Of a DNA stretch of 64,000 nucleotides, positions 8,476 to 17,730 are shown piece after piece. How positions within the stretch are numbered: position 1 is the stretch's first letter; every line of letters starts with the position of its first letter. The stretch spans positions 186,001-250,000 of the forward strand of contig NZ_BMXK01000004.1 in assembly GCF_014651715.1 (NCBI RefSeq), in the 5' to 3' direction. Under the pieces are notes generated by a model. The model was given only the letters and a program-made list of their open reading frames with translations. It was not told the origin of the DNA and searched no databases. This stretch comes from Zhihengliuella salsuginis. GTDB lineage: Bacteria > Actinomycetota > Actinomycetes > Actinomycetales > Micrococcaceae. A program made the position numbers and the translations under genes.

Positions 8476-11400
8476 ATGCCAGTAGAACACCCACTCCCTA
8501 TCGGCGCGCGGGCCGCGGCCCTGGCCGGCGACCTCGACTCGGCCCTGGCCGACTCTCCCCTCTCCCTCCGACTCGCGATCCCGCAGTTCACCTTCACGGC
8601 GGTCGATGACGACGCCGACGAACCGACCGACGATTCCGGCTCGTTCTTCCCGGCCACCCGCACGCTGACCGGGACCCTCCCCGTGGAGCTCGACGCCGCA
8701 ACCGGCGGGCCGTTCCGGACGCAGGTTCCGGCCGAGGCCGTGCTCGGCGATTCCTGGGAGGCCGCAGCCCGCTGGCTGACCTCGGTCGCCTGGGACGACC
8801 TGACATTCCAGATCCCCTACCAGGTGGCCGATGAGAACCGGATCGTCGTCGCCAGCGGCGAACTGGACGCGCTCTTCTACTTCGACAACATGGCGCGGAT
8901 GGGGTCCTCCAACATGCGCCTGGACCGGTTGGAGACAGGGGACCCCCAGCTCGATGCCGCCGGGCGGGAGGCCGTGCTGCACTTCGGCGGCAACCGCGCC
9001 AACTTCCCCCTGACGCTGGGCCTGTTCCTCGTCAACGAGCCCGCCTACCGCGAGCTCCTCGCCGCGCACCCGGCGGCCCCCGGCACCTCCGACGGATACC
9101 TGCTGCCGCTCATCCGCGACCTCGGCGTCTTCAGCTCCACCACCAACCGGCCGGAGAACCTCACCGGCGAGCAACTCGACTCGTACGCCGAGGCCCGCAA
9201 GCTGGATCCGGAGGTCGTCCACGAGGTCGTGGACGCCTGGGACCTGCTCACCCGGTTCCCGATCAAGGTCCCCGCCTCGGAGACCATCACCGGGGCGGGC
9301 AGCATGACGCTGCGCCACTCCGACGGGCGGGCGGTCAGCCGCGCCGAGTTCGGTCTCCACCGCATCACCGCCGACGTCCCGGTCACCGGCCTCGACGGCG
9401 GCGAGCGGTCGGCCTCCTTCGACGTCGAGTTCGACGCACTCGAGGACCCCGTGCCGATGCCCGCCGCGTTCACCCTGGACCGCGACGAACCCGTGCTGAG
9501 GTCCAGCGCGCAGGGCCCGGTCTCCGTGCGCGTGACCGGCTTCGACGGGCGGGTGCTGTGGAGCGAGAAGTACGAGGTCGACGACGCCGAGCTGCAGGAG
9601 CTGTCGATCTCCCTGGAATCCCGTCTCCCGGACGGGCCAGGCGGCGGCCCCTCGACCACGCCGCCGGCCGTGGACCGCAAGCTGCGCGGCAAGGTCGTCG
9701 CCATGCCGTCCGGGCAGCAGGTCGCGGGCCTCACCGTCCTCGTCCAGGCCCGCGACGAGGGGGCGGCGGAAACCGCTCCCTGGCGCATCGTGGGCTCGGC
9801 CGAGACCACCGGCGAGGGCTTCTTCTCGCTCCCCTATCCGCTCGGACGGTTCTCCGCCGCGCAGGCGCTGGTCTCCGCGGACCCCGACTCCCCCGTCGAC
9901 CTCCGGATCGTCGACGGCACGCGGGACTCGACGCTGGCCGAGGACTTCATCTACCTCCTCCTGCGGGCCACCGACAAGCCCGACGGGCCGGGCGGCTGCG
10001 CCGGATGCTCCGGCCCGTGCGGCGGCGCCGGCAGCTGCGGGGACTGCCCGGGTTCGTCCCCCGGACGGCTGCCCGACCAGGCCGACCTGATCGCCTCCGG
10101 AGAGTACTCGCAGGACCTCGGCGGCGGCTGCGTCAACGTCACGACCCCCAACCGCGCCCTGCGCGAGTTCTCCTACAACGCGCTCGTGCGCACCTCCGAC
10201 CCGGAGATCGAGCGCTACGCCCTCCGGAAGAGCCCCGGGTGGGGCTACCGCGCCGACGACCACTACGAGCTCGTCACGGACGCCGACGACGACGCCCCGG
10301 ACCGCCTCCGCAAGTATCCTCGCCGGTCCAAGTACTGGTCCCGCGAGTCCGCGGAACGCAACACCTCCATCCGGTCGCGGCACCCCGTGGGCCGGACCAA
10401 TCCGATCCGCTGGCAGGACGCCCCGGATGCCGGCACCGAGCTGAACTTCTACCAGTCCCTGACCGTCGCCACCGGCCACGTGCTCTTCTACCGCTCGGTC
10501 TTCAAGGCGGACGGCTACTCGCTGGGCGACCTGGTCTACTCGCTGCCGCTCGCGCCGGGCCAGAAGAAGCAGATCGTCTCCTACGACATGGCCAACACTC
10601 TGGAGGCCAGCGAGAGCCAGGAGATGGAGCAGGGCGAGCGGCTGGCCGCGGACCTCATGGACGACCGGTTCATCACGGACCAGCTCGGCGGCTCGATCAA
10701 CGAGGACATCAGCGGGCGCAGCTCCGCGAGCACCGCCGGCATCAGCGCCGGGCTGGGCATCGGAGGATCGATGGGCCCGATCGGCGGCTCGCTCGGCGTC
10801 GCGGGCGGCTACTCGAACTCCAAGTCCTCCGCCAGCCAGTCCGGTGCCCGCAACATCGCCCAGCACTTCGGCGAGAAGCTCCGGCAGTCGCTGACGCAGA
10901 ACGCGGAGAGCTACCGCCGGCTCAACGCCTCGGTGGTCACCACGGTCAAGGACGGTCAGGAGTACGCCGTCACGTCGGAGGTCGTCGCGAACCACAACCA
11001 CTGCCACTCGCTGACGATGATGTACTTCGAGGTCCTGCGGCACTACGCGATCTCCCAGGAGCTCACCGGCGTGCAGGAGTGCCTGTTCATCCCGCTGCAG
11101 CTGACCGAGTTCACGCCGAACAACATCTCCAAGTGGAAGGACGTCCTGGCCCCGAACCTCCTCGACAAGCCGTCCAACACCTACCGCCCGGTCTTCCGGC
11201 TGCTCGGGCGCCGCCGCCACCCGCTGGTCGGCGCCTTCGACGCCGTCGAACGACGGCGCACCGACTACGAGCGCGTCGACTTCCCCGACCGGCGCTACGC
11301 CGACGACGCCATCGTCTCGGTCACCGGCACGGCGCGCCTCCGCGTGGAATTTCCGCGGCCGCGCACCCGGGCCGACCGGATCAAGTCGCTGCCGCTGATC

Positions 11401-14400
11401 ACCGAGACCGTGCGCGAGGGCGGGATCAACGCGTTCAAGGCCTTCCTGGGCGGCATGTTCCTCGGGCCGGCCGGCCACCTGCTCGGGCTGGAGAGCCGGG
11501 AGCGGGAGCAGGAGGCGTTCCAGAACATCTCCGACGAGTACTTCACCCTGGACGCGAACTACGAGCGGGTGCCGCCGGCACGATCGATCCGGGTCACGAA
11601 CTTCAGGCCGATGGAGTCGGTGGACACCCCGGCCGACGTCGAGCAGCCGGACTTCTTCGGCAACCAGACGGACCGCGAGCGCTGGGAGGCCTACGCGGAC
11701 GTCCTCGGGCGCGCCTCGGCCGAGGACCTGCTCGAGGAGTACTTCAAGGACAAGCTGATCGCCGAGTGGGACGAGATCTTCGAGCGCGACATCGCCCCGC
11801 AGTTGTACACCAAGCTGGCCGAGTCCCTGCGGTTCTTCGGCGACGGCTCCGGCAGCGGCCTGCCGGCCCTCGACGTGACCAAGACCGCCGAGTACCACGG
11901 CGGGCGCCGCAACATGACGGTCAAGCTCCGTACCGGCGCCACCGGCGGCAGCCGCGCGGGCCTCGCCGACGAGCTGCGCTTCGTCTGCACGGACGCGGAC
12001 CTGCGGGACCTGCACGACTTCGTGACGGTCACCGCCCAGTACCTCGATCTGCAGTACCGGACCGACCACTTCTCCGGGCCGATCATCCGCGCCTCGCTCG
12101 GGGACGACCTGCTCGACGGCGTGAGGATCCCGATCCCGCTGAATTCCAACGACAAGCGCAACCCGCGCAAGGAGGACTACTACCTGGCCCAGGAGCTGAT
12201 CGAGCACCTGAACTCCAACGTCGAGTACTACAACCGGGTCCTCTGGCGCGAGCTCGACGAGGGGCGCCGGCACATGCTCCTCGACGGGTTCAACATCGAG
12301 ACGTTCACGCCGGAGGGCGCCTCGGACGGCGAGCGCAGCCTCGCGTCGGTCGTGAAGAACGAGCTCCTCACGGTCGTCGGCAACTCGATGGTCTTCCCGG
12401 TCGCCGACGGCTTCCACGTGGACCGGGCGCTGGTCGTCGCCGAGGGCGCCGGTGAGGGTGAAGGTGGGAATGAGGACGACGGCGTCGACTACGCCGAGGT
12501 GCTGATGCGGCGGTACCAGCCGCTCACCCCGTCTCCCCCGTACCGGCTGAGCGTCCCGACGCGGGGCGTGTACGCGGAGGCGGTCATGGGCGCGTGCGAC
12601 TCGTGCGAGGACGTCAAGGAGAACTCCTCCCAGGACTGGGACGAGTTCCGCACCGACGAGCCGACGTCGATCAACGCGGTCACCACGCCGACGCCGGCGC
12701 GCACCGACTGGAAGGCGGTCTGGGCGCAATTCGCGCAGCCGATCATCGAGCTGCAGACGCCGCGGGACGCTCCGGCGCCCGGGGCGGGCCTGGCCGGGCT
12801 CAGCGAGGCCCTCACGAACGCCGGGGCGTTCCGCGACGTGACGGGGCTGGCCGGCAATCAGGAGAACGCGATCCGCACCTACCTCTCCAACCAGGAGAAC
12901 GCCCGCGCCTTCGCCGAGATGGCCAAGGGCATGGCGATGCAGGAGACCAACGCCGAGAACAGCCGCGGCATCATGCAGTCGCTGGAGCAGGCGCGCGATG
13001 CGGGTGCGCTCCCGGAGGACGACTACCAGCAGCTCGTGCGCGACCACCTGGGCCAGATGATCGACGGCGGCAGCCGCGCCTCGGCCGAGCAGCGCCGCTC
13101 CGTGCAGCGGGACCCGTCCCTGACGAACGCGGCCATCGACGCCGCCGAGGCCGGGCATTCGGTCTCCGCGACCCGGTCCGACCGCTCGGGGACCAGCGAG
13201 ACGCTGGAGGTGCGCCCGTCCGGGGCGGAGCAGTCGTTCTCCCCGGTGTACTACGACGTACCGCTCGTCGCCCAGCCGAACAAGACGGCCTGCTGGGCGG
13301 CGGCCATGGCGATGCTGGAGAGCTACCGGCGGTCGCAGGCGGAGCAGGCCAGCGTGGTGCTCTCGGCCGCGGACCTCGCGGACGAGGTCGGCTACAGCCT
13401 CGAGCAGTCCTACGGCTGGGACCGGCTGGAGGACGTCAACGACTACCTGGGCCTGCGGAGCGTCCCGCTCAGCGGACAGCAGTATCCGGACCCGGCCCAG
13501 TGGCATGAGTGGCTCGTCGCGCACGGCCCGCTGTTCGTGACGATCGACGGCGCTCCGACGCACGCGATCATCGTCCGCGGAATCAGCGGCGACGGGACCG
13601 CGGACGGCACGCAGCTGGACATCCTCAACCCGTGGGACACCGGCGCGGTGTTCGACGCCGATCCCACCGTGTTCAACCCGGAGAACACCGGGCTGGCGAC
13701 CCAGCTGTCGGTCACCGACCTGAACAACGAGTTCAACGGCGGCCAGCTCGCCCAGCTGGCGCACTACACGCACTGGCGGGTGCTCTACCACCCGCAGAAC
13801 GCCCCGGGGTCGACGATCGCGCCGACCGGCAGCAGCACCACCCCGCTGCGCCTGCGGCTGCGCAACCGGTTCAAGCCGGACGACACGGACATCTCGGCCG
13901 AGGCCAGCGTGGTCAACGCGATCTTCTCCCGCGACGTCGCGCTGACCGGGACGGGCGCCGAGTCGCTCGGGCTGCTGGAGTCGGACGGCTCGGGCCGCTG
14001 GGCGCTGGTCATCACGCCGGACCCGACGGAGCCCGTGCCCACGGACTGGGCGAACTTCCCCGACGCGGCGAACGCGGGTGCGAGCCGCATCTTCCTCGAG
14101 GAGCGCGCCACGCTCGTCCGCGACGACGACGGCTCCTTCCGCATCACCGGCAACGACAACCTCACGATCACCGGCAGCACGATCACCGCCACGCTCCGGC
14201 CCCTGTGGATCGAGTCCCCGAACGTGAACACCCGGCCCGCGGGCACGACGCCGGACGTCATCGTCGTGCACCACACCGCCGGCACCTCGGACCTGCCCCC
14301 GCACTTCGTGAACGCGAACGGGCTGTCGATCCACTACGTGGTCACCCGCGGGGACCGCCCTACGGCGACGGACCCCGGGCTCGTGATCAAGCTGGCCGAC

Positions 14401-15057
14401 GAGGAGACGCGCGCCTGGCACGCGGGGGCCTCCAGCTGGCGCGGCACTGCGGGAGCCAACGACTACGCGATCGGCATCGAAGTCGTCCACAACACGGACC
14501 CGTTCCGGGAGGAGCAGTACGTCGCCCTGATCGACCTGCTGACCTCGATCCGTGCCCGGTACCCGGCGATCCCGCTGCGCAACGTCGTCGGGCACAACGA
14601 GGTCGGAACGCACCCGAACGGCCAGCTCGGGCGCAAGCTGCTCGATCCCGGGCGGACCTTCGACTGGCCGCGGCTGGAGGCCGCCGGCGTCGCGATGGCG
14701 CCGTCCGCCGAGGCCGACGCGCTGCCGGCGGACCCGACGACGATCTACGGCGGGGTGTTCGCCGACGCGGCGTTCGTCCTCTCCGGGACGGGCCCGCAGC
14801 CGGCCGGCTACCAGACGGCCGTGGACGAGGTCCGCTCCGACCTGACCGAGATCGGCTACGCGATCCCGGGTGACACGACCGGCGACCCGTACGGTCTGGC
14901 CCTCGGCCGTGCCGTGCTGGTCTTCAAGTACCGGTACTTCACCGGCGCCCGGGAGGTCGCCGATGCGGCCTTCTACAACGACGGCGGCGACGGGATGCGC
15001 GTGGACGCCCGGACCGCGCGGATGATCAAGCGGGTGCACCACGCGGCGACTATCTGA
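8476..15057 (+). CDS. Giant multidomain protein with papain-like protease and zinc amidase domains
   Basis: A 2193-residue protein. About 1600 N-terminal residues match no domain I can name with confidence. They include a beta-rich stretch (about 395-490) resembling a carboxypeptidase-regulatory-like fold, a Cys-rich knot near 506-530 with CxxC pairs, and a Gly/Ser-rich segment near 750-790. A papain-like protease (AvrRpt2/C39_2 type) follows, with Cys1606 in NKTACWAAAMAML, His1696 in PTHAIIVRG and Asn1718 in DILNPWD. An Amidase_2-type domain then has zinc ligands His1932 (VVHHTAG), His2040 (GHNEVG) and Asp2057 (LLDPG). The last 110 residues look like a peptidoglycan-binding module. There is no signal peptide or membrane helix at the start (MPVEHPLPIGARAAA), so its route to the wall is unclear. 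The role is unknown; the gene is probably regulated by the adjacent sigma fusion. Confidence 0.85.
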   Translation: MPVEHPLPIGARAAALAGDLDSALADSPLSLRLAIPQFTFTAVDDDADEPTDDSGSFFPATRTLTGTLPVELDAATGGPFRTQVPAEAVLGDSWEAAARWLTSVAWDDLTFQIPYQVADENRIVVASGELDALFYFDNMARMGSSNMRLDRLETGDPQLDAAGREAVLHFGGNRANFPLTLGLFLVNEPAYRELLAAHPAAPGTSDGYLLPLIRDLGVFSSTTNRPENLTGEQLDSYAEARKLDPEVVHEVVDAWDLLTRFPIKVPASETITGAGSMTLRHSDGRAVSRAEFGLHRITADVPVTGLDGGERSASFDVEFDALEDPVPMPAAFTLDRDEPVLRSSAQGPVSVRVTGFDGRVLWSEKYEVDDAELQELSISLESRLPDGPGGGPSTTPPAVDRKLRGKVVAMPSGQQVAGLTVLVQARDEGAAETAPWRIVGSAETTGEGFFSLPYPLGRFSAAQALVSADPDSPVDLRIVDGTRDSTLAEDFIYLLLRATDKPDGPGGCAGCSGPCGGAGSCGDCPGSSPGRLPDQADLIASGEYSQDLGGGCVNVTTPNRALREFSYNALVRTSDPEIERYALRKSPGWGYRADDHYELVTDADDDAPDRLRKYPRRSKYWSRESAERNTSIRSRHPVGRTNPIRWQDAPDAGTELNFYQSLTVATGHVLFYRSVFKADGYSLGDLVYSLPLAPGQKKQIVSYDMANTLEASESQEMEQGERLAADLMDDRFITDQLGGSINEDISGRSSASTAGISAGLGIGGSMGPIGGSLGVAGGYSNSKSSASQSGARNIAQHFGEKLRQSLTQNAESYRRLNASVVTTVKDGQEYAVTSEVVANHNHCHSLTMMYFEVLRHYAISQELTGVQECLFIPLQLTEFTPNNISKWKDVLAPNLLDKPSNTYRPVFRLLGRRRHPLVGAFDAVERRRTDYERVDFPDRRYADDAIVSVTGTARLRVEFPRPRTRADRIKSLPLITETVREGGINAFKAFLGGMFLGPAGHLLGLESREREQEAFQNISDEYFTLDANYERVPPARSIRVTNFRPMESVDTPADVEQPDFFGNQTDRERWEAYADVLGRASAEDLLEEYFKDKLIAEWDEIFERDIAPQLYTKLAESLRFFGDGSGSGLPALDVTKTAEYHGGRRNMTVKLRTGATGGSRAGLADELRFVCTDADLRDLHDFVTVTAQYLDLQYRTDHFSGPIIRASLGDDLLDGVRIPIPLNSNDKRNPRKEDYYLAQELIEHLNSNVEYYNRVLWRELDEGRRHMLLDGFNIETFTPEGASDGERSLASVVKNELLTVVGNSMVFPVADGFHVDRALVVAEGAGEGEGGNEDDGVDYAEVLMRRYQPLTPSPPYRLSVPTRGVYAEAVMGACDSCEDVKENSSQDWDEFRTDEPTSINAVTTPTPARTDWKAVWAQFAQPIIELQTPRDAPAPGAGLAGLSEALTNAGAFRDVTGLAGNQENAIRTYLSNQENARAFAEMAKGMAMQETNAENSRGIMQSLEQARDAGALPEDDYQQLVRDHLGQMIDGGSRASAEQRRSVQRDPSLTNAAIDAAEAGHSVSATRSDRSGTSETLEVRPSGAEQSFSPVYYDVPLVAQPNKTACWAAAMAMLESYRRSQAEQASVVLSAADLADEVGYSLEQSYGWDRLEDVNDYLGLRSVPLSGQQYPDPAQWHEWLVAHGPLFVTIDGAPTHAIIVRGISGDGTADGTQLDILNPWDTGAVFDADPTVFNPENTGLATQLSVTDLNNEFNGGQLAQLAHYTHWRVLYHPQNAPGSTIAPTGSSTTPLRLRLRNRFKPDDTDISAEASVVNAIFSRDVALTGTGAESLGLLESDGSGRWALVITPDPTEPVPTDWANFPDAANAGASRIFLEERATLVRDDDGSFRITGNDNLTITGSTITATLRPLWIESPNVNTRPAGTTPDVIVVHHTAGTSDLPPHFVNANGLSIHYVVTRGDRPTATDPGLVIKLADEETRAWHAGASSWRGTAGANDYAIGIEVVHNTDPFREEQYVALIDLLTSIRARYPAIPLRNVVGHNEVGTHPNGQLGRKLLDPGRTFDWPRLEAAGVAMAPSAEADALPADPTTIYGGVFADAAFVLSGTGPQPAGYQTAVDEVRSDLTEIGYAIPGDTTGDPYGLALGRAVLVFKYRYFTGAREVADAAFYNDGGDGMRVDARTARMIKRVHHAATI

Positions 15058-15062
15058 TCCGG

Positions 15063-15093
15063 CGGTTCCCGGGGCCGCCTGCCCCCGGAACCG
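15063..15093 (+). terminator. Hairpin terminator after the giant gene
   Basis: CGGTTCCCGGGG and CCCCGGAACCG form a strong stem five bases after the stop codon. There is no T-run, as is common in high-GC actinobacteria. Confidence 0.6.
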
Positions 15094-15206
15094 GGACCTG
15101 CTCCGCAATGCAAAGGCGCGGCCGGCCATCGGCGTGTAGGATCTCGACTCAAGTGTCAGACGCCGCGCCGCGGCGTGCTGCCCGCACAGATTCGAGGAGG
15201 AACGCC

Positions 15207-16706
15207 ATGGCGGACGCCGATGCCCCGCGCTCCGACGTCGAGCTCGTCGAGCGGGTGCGCTCCGGGGACGACGCGGCCGTGGCCGCCCTCTGGGAACGGC
15301 ACCGCGAGTCCGCCGTCCGCGCGGCCCAGTGGCGGTCCCGGGCGTTTCCGGGCGCGGACGCCGACGACGCGGCCGCCCGTGCCTTCGAATCCCTGGTCGC
15401 GTCGCTGCAGGCGGGCTCCGGACCGGTCGAGGCGGTCCGCCCCTACCTGCTGACAGCGGTCTCCCGGACGGTCATGTCCGTGAGCCGCGGGGCGGAGCCG
15501 GACGCTGATCCGTTCGCGCTCTTCGAAGCCGGGGACCCCGATGCCTCTCCGGTCATGGCGGGGCTCGACGCCCGCCTGCTCTGCCAGGCCTTCCTCGGCC
15601 TGCCGGAACGCTGGCAGAGCGTCCTCTGGCTTCTCGAGGTCGAGGGCGAGGACCCCGCCGACGCGGGAACCCAGCTGGCCTCTTCGCCGGAGACCGTCGA
15701 TCTGCTCGCTCTCTTGGCCATGAAGGAGCTTCGCTCAGACTTCCTCGATCTCCACACCGGCGACGAGGCACGAGCCGCGTGCCGCCGCGCCGGCGAATTG
15801 CCGGACTACGTCCGCGGGGAACTGGGCCGGCGCGCGCATCAGCGCTTCCAGAACCACTCGGACGGTTGCGCGTCCTGCTCGGAGGCCCTGGCGCACCTGG
15901 AGGACCCCGGCACCGCGATCCGCCAGGTCATCGCACCCTTGTTCGTCGGGCGCGGCTCCGCGGCGCCCCTCGGCCTGGCCGCGCCCGCCGCCGCGGCACC
16001 GGCACTCACAAGGAGCCGGCCCGTCCTCGTCGGAACCGGCATCGCCGCTGCTGCCGCGCTGGTGCTGAGCGGCGGCGCTCTGGCCTCGACCTGGTGGGGC
16101 GATCCCTCCGTCGGACGGGCCGCGATCGCCGCCGAGTCGGTTGCGACTCCAGGGCCGTCCCCGTGGGTGACCGTCGATGGGGCCGACGAAGACTCCGGCT
16201 CTCCTGCAACTGAATCGGAGGGCCCGGAATCGACCGCCGAATCGGAGCCCGGAATCGCGGGCAACAGCGCCGCGCCGTCGTCCGGATCCGCCGACGCGGC
16301 GGCCGCTGGAGCGCACGGTTCGGTTGAGCCAGCGGAGTCGGCCGGCGATTCCGGAACCGCAGGTGACGAGAGCCGGAGCCGTCCGGCAGCCGCCGGCGGT
16401 CCCACATCGGAGGAGACGGGCACTGCGCCGCGCCCACTGCCCTCCAGCGGCCCCGCTGAAGTTCAGGCACCGGCCCCGAGCCAGGCTCCGGAGCCCAGCC
16501 CGACACGCACGGCGGCGCCGGCGCCCACTACGGCTCCGGCGCCGTCACCGACCCGCACGCAAAGCCCGGCACCCGCTCCTGCCGAGCCGGCCCCGGCCAA
16601 GCCGACGCCCCGCCCGACGCCTTCCCCCACGCCGACGCTGGTGGCCGAGCCTGAGCCGGCGGACGACTGCCTGATCGATCTGCTCGGCGTCAGGGTGTGC
16701 ATCTAG
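15207..16706 (+). CDS. Second, diverged ECF sigma/anti-sigma fusion
   Basis: A 499-residue paralogue of the 6720-8366 protein with the same layout. Sigma region 2 lies at about 8-90 (DVELVERVRSGDDAAV) and a region 4-like part at about 120-175. The zinc motif Cys plus H217xxxC221xxC224 follows, then a membrane helix at about 272-297 and a Ser/Pro-rich stalk ending DDCLIDLLGVRVCI. The start ATG at 15207 has CGAGGAGG upstream. An extended -10 (TGTAGGAT, near 15136) may be its promoter. Region 2 has become alanine-rich (DADDAAARAFESL) and the recognition-helix area (SSPETVDLLALLAMKEL) differs from the paralogue, so DNA binding may have changed or weakened. The next downstream sequence is a decayed remnant of a giant gene, suggesting this was once a second sigma-plus-giant pair. 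Confidence 0.8.
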   Translation: MADADAPRSDVELVERVRSGDDAAVAALWERHRESAVRAAQWRSRAFPGADADDAAARAFESLVASLQAGSGPVEAVRPYLLTAVSRTVMSVSRGAEPDADPFALFEAGDPDASPVMAGLDARLLCQAFLGLPERWQSVLWLLEVEGEDPADAGTQLASSPETVDLLALLAMKELRSDFLDLHTGDEARAACRRAGELPDYVRGELGRRAHQRFQNHSDGCASCSEALAHLEDPGTAIRQVIAPLFVGRGSAAPLGLAAPAAAAPALTRSRPVLVGTGIAAAAALVLSGGALASTWWGDPSVGRAAIAAESVATPGPSPWVTVDGADEDSGSPATESEGPESTAESEPGIAGNSAAPSSGSADAAAAGAHGSVEPAESAGDSGTAGDESRSRPAAAGGPTSEETGTAPRPLPSSGPAEVQAPAPSQAPEPSPTRTAAPAPTTAPAPSPTRTQSPAPAPAEPAPAKPTPRPTPSPTPTLVAEPEPADDCLIDLLGVRVCI

Positions 16707-16728
16707 ATTCACTGGGAGGATCGGGGGC

Positions 16729-17144
16729 AGTCCCGCCGGGCTCAGCGACGCTCTCGCCAACGGCAAGGTCTTCCGCGGCGACGGGACGTCGGACGGCACG
16801 CGGTTGGACATCCTCAACTCTTGGGATACCGGTACCGTATTCGACGCCACTCCGACTACGGCCAGGTCTTCGCCGATGCGGCGTCCGTCCCCTCCGGGAC
16901 GAGCCAGCTATCAGACAGGAGTGAACGAGGGCCATTGGGACCTGACCGAGATCGGCGACGCATCCCGGACAACCCGTTCAGCCTGGCCCTCGCCCATACC
17001 CTGCTGATCTTCACGTACCGGCACTCCACCGGCGCCCGGAAGTTCGCCTATGCGGCCTTCTACAACGACGGCGGCGACGGAATGCGCGTGGACGCGCAGA
17101 CGGCGCGGTTGATCAAGCGAGTGCACCACGCGGCGACCATCTGA
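16729..17144 (+). pseudogene. Decayed, internally deleted copy of the giant gene
   Basis: Short blocks resemble the giant gene in order, with the material between them lost: 16729-16775 matches about 12786-12832, 16779-16855 matches 13588-13664, and 16856-17144 matches 14745-15057. The blocks are in different frames. The C-terminal end (YNDGGDGMRVDAQTARLIK) is almost identical to the intact protein. An open frame covers 16821-17144, but it lacks the catalytic parts. The copy follows the second sigma gene exactly where an intact giant gene follows the first. Confidence 0.85.
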
Positions 17145-17235
17145 GCTGGCGGCTGTACTCGGACTCAACTCGTCTTTCAACTAACCTGAGTGACCTCGGG
17201 GTTGGGTGCCGTAGCCTGAGGTTCGGAGGTAGATC

Positions 17236-17730
17236 ATGCGGTTTGGATCAGATGATGATGTAGCCAGGCAGGTTGACTCGCGCCGGAAGGTCCGGATCCC
17301 GCACTGGGTACGCAACGTGCCTCTGCCACAACCTCACCTCGTCGCCCTCGGCGTGGCTGCCGTCGTCGAAACGCTGGCTCGCAAGCACATCGTGGTGCCA
17401 CCGTTGAGGTTCGCGGGCTACAGCACGGTCGGTGCCGGCGTCGCGTTGGCGGCCTGGGCGACCCAGGCGACAGCACCCACCGACTTGGCTGAGCCAGATC
17501 GGCTCGTCAGCGCGGGGCCGTACGCCATCAGCCGCAATCCGATGTATGTGGCCTGGACGCTCATCTATGTCGGACTTGGGCTGGCCCGGAAGAGCGTGTG
17601 GATCTTTGCGCTGCTCCCAGCGGTCCTGGTCATGACGCACCTGACCATCAAGCGTGAGGAGCGACGCCTGCAGGAGAAGTTCGGGCCGCGATACGTAGCC
17701 TACGCCGAGAAGGTACGCCGCTACATCTAA
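17236..17730 (+). CDS. Isoprenylcysteine carboxylmethyltransferase-like membrane methyltransferase
   Basis: A 164-residue protein of the ICMT/phospholipid methyltransferase family. The conserved core is GPYAISRNPMYVAWTLIYVG at about residues 95-114, and the C-terminal signature is REERRLQEKFGPRYVAYAEK. Two to four hydrophobic segments place it in the membrane, where it would methylate a lipid or small substrate using S-adenosylmethionine. The ATG start at 17236 follows GGAGG. It sits alone between two remnants of the giant gene, and its stop codon abuts the second remnant within a few bases, so it was probably brought in during the rearrangements. The substrate is unknown. Confidence 0.75.
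   Translation: MRFGSDDDVARQVDSRRKVRIPHWVRNVPLPQPHLVALGVAAVVETLARKHIVVPPLRFAGYSTVGAGVALAAWATQATAPTDLAEPDRLVSAGPYAISRNPMYVAWTLIYVGLGLARKSVWIFALLPAVLVMTHLTIKREERRLQEKFGPRYVAYAEKVRRYI

Noticed and set aside
8353-15129. Very long open reading frame on the minus strand opposite the giant gene
   Set aside because: It is a by-product of strong GC bias at third positions. The plus-strand frame has recognisable catalytic motifs, a normal ribosome context and a terminator; the minus frame is low-complexity.
15130-15145. TAGGAT near the second sigma gene as a further sialic acid operator
   Set aside because: It lacks the inverted half-site TCCTA and fits better as a -10 box.
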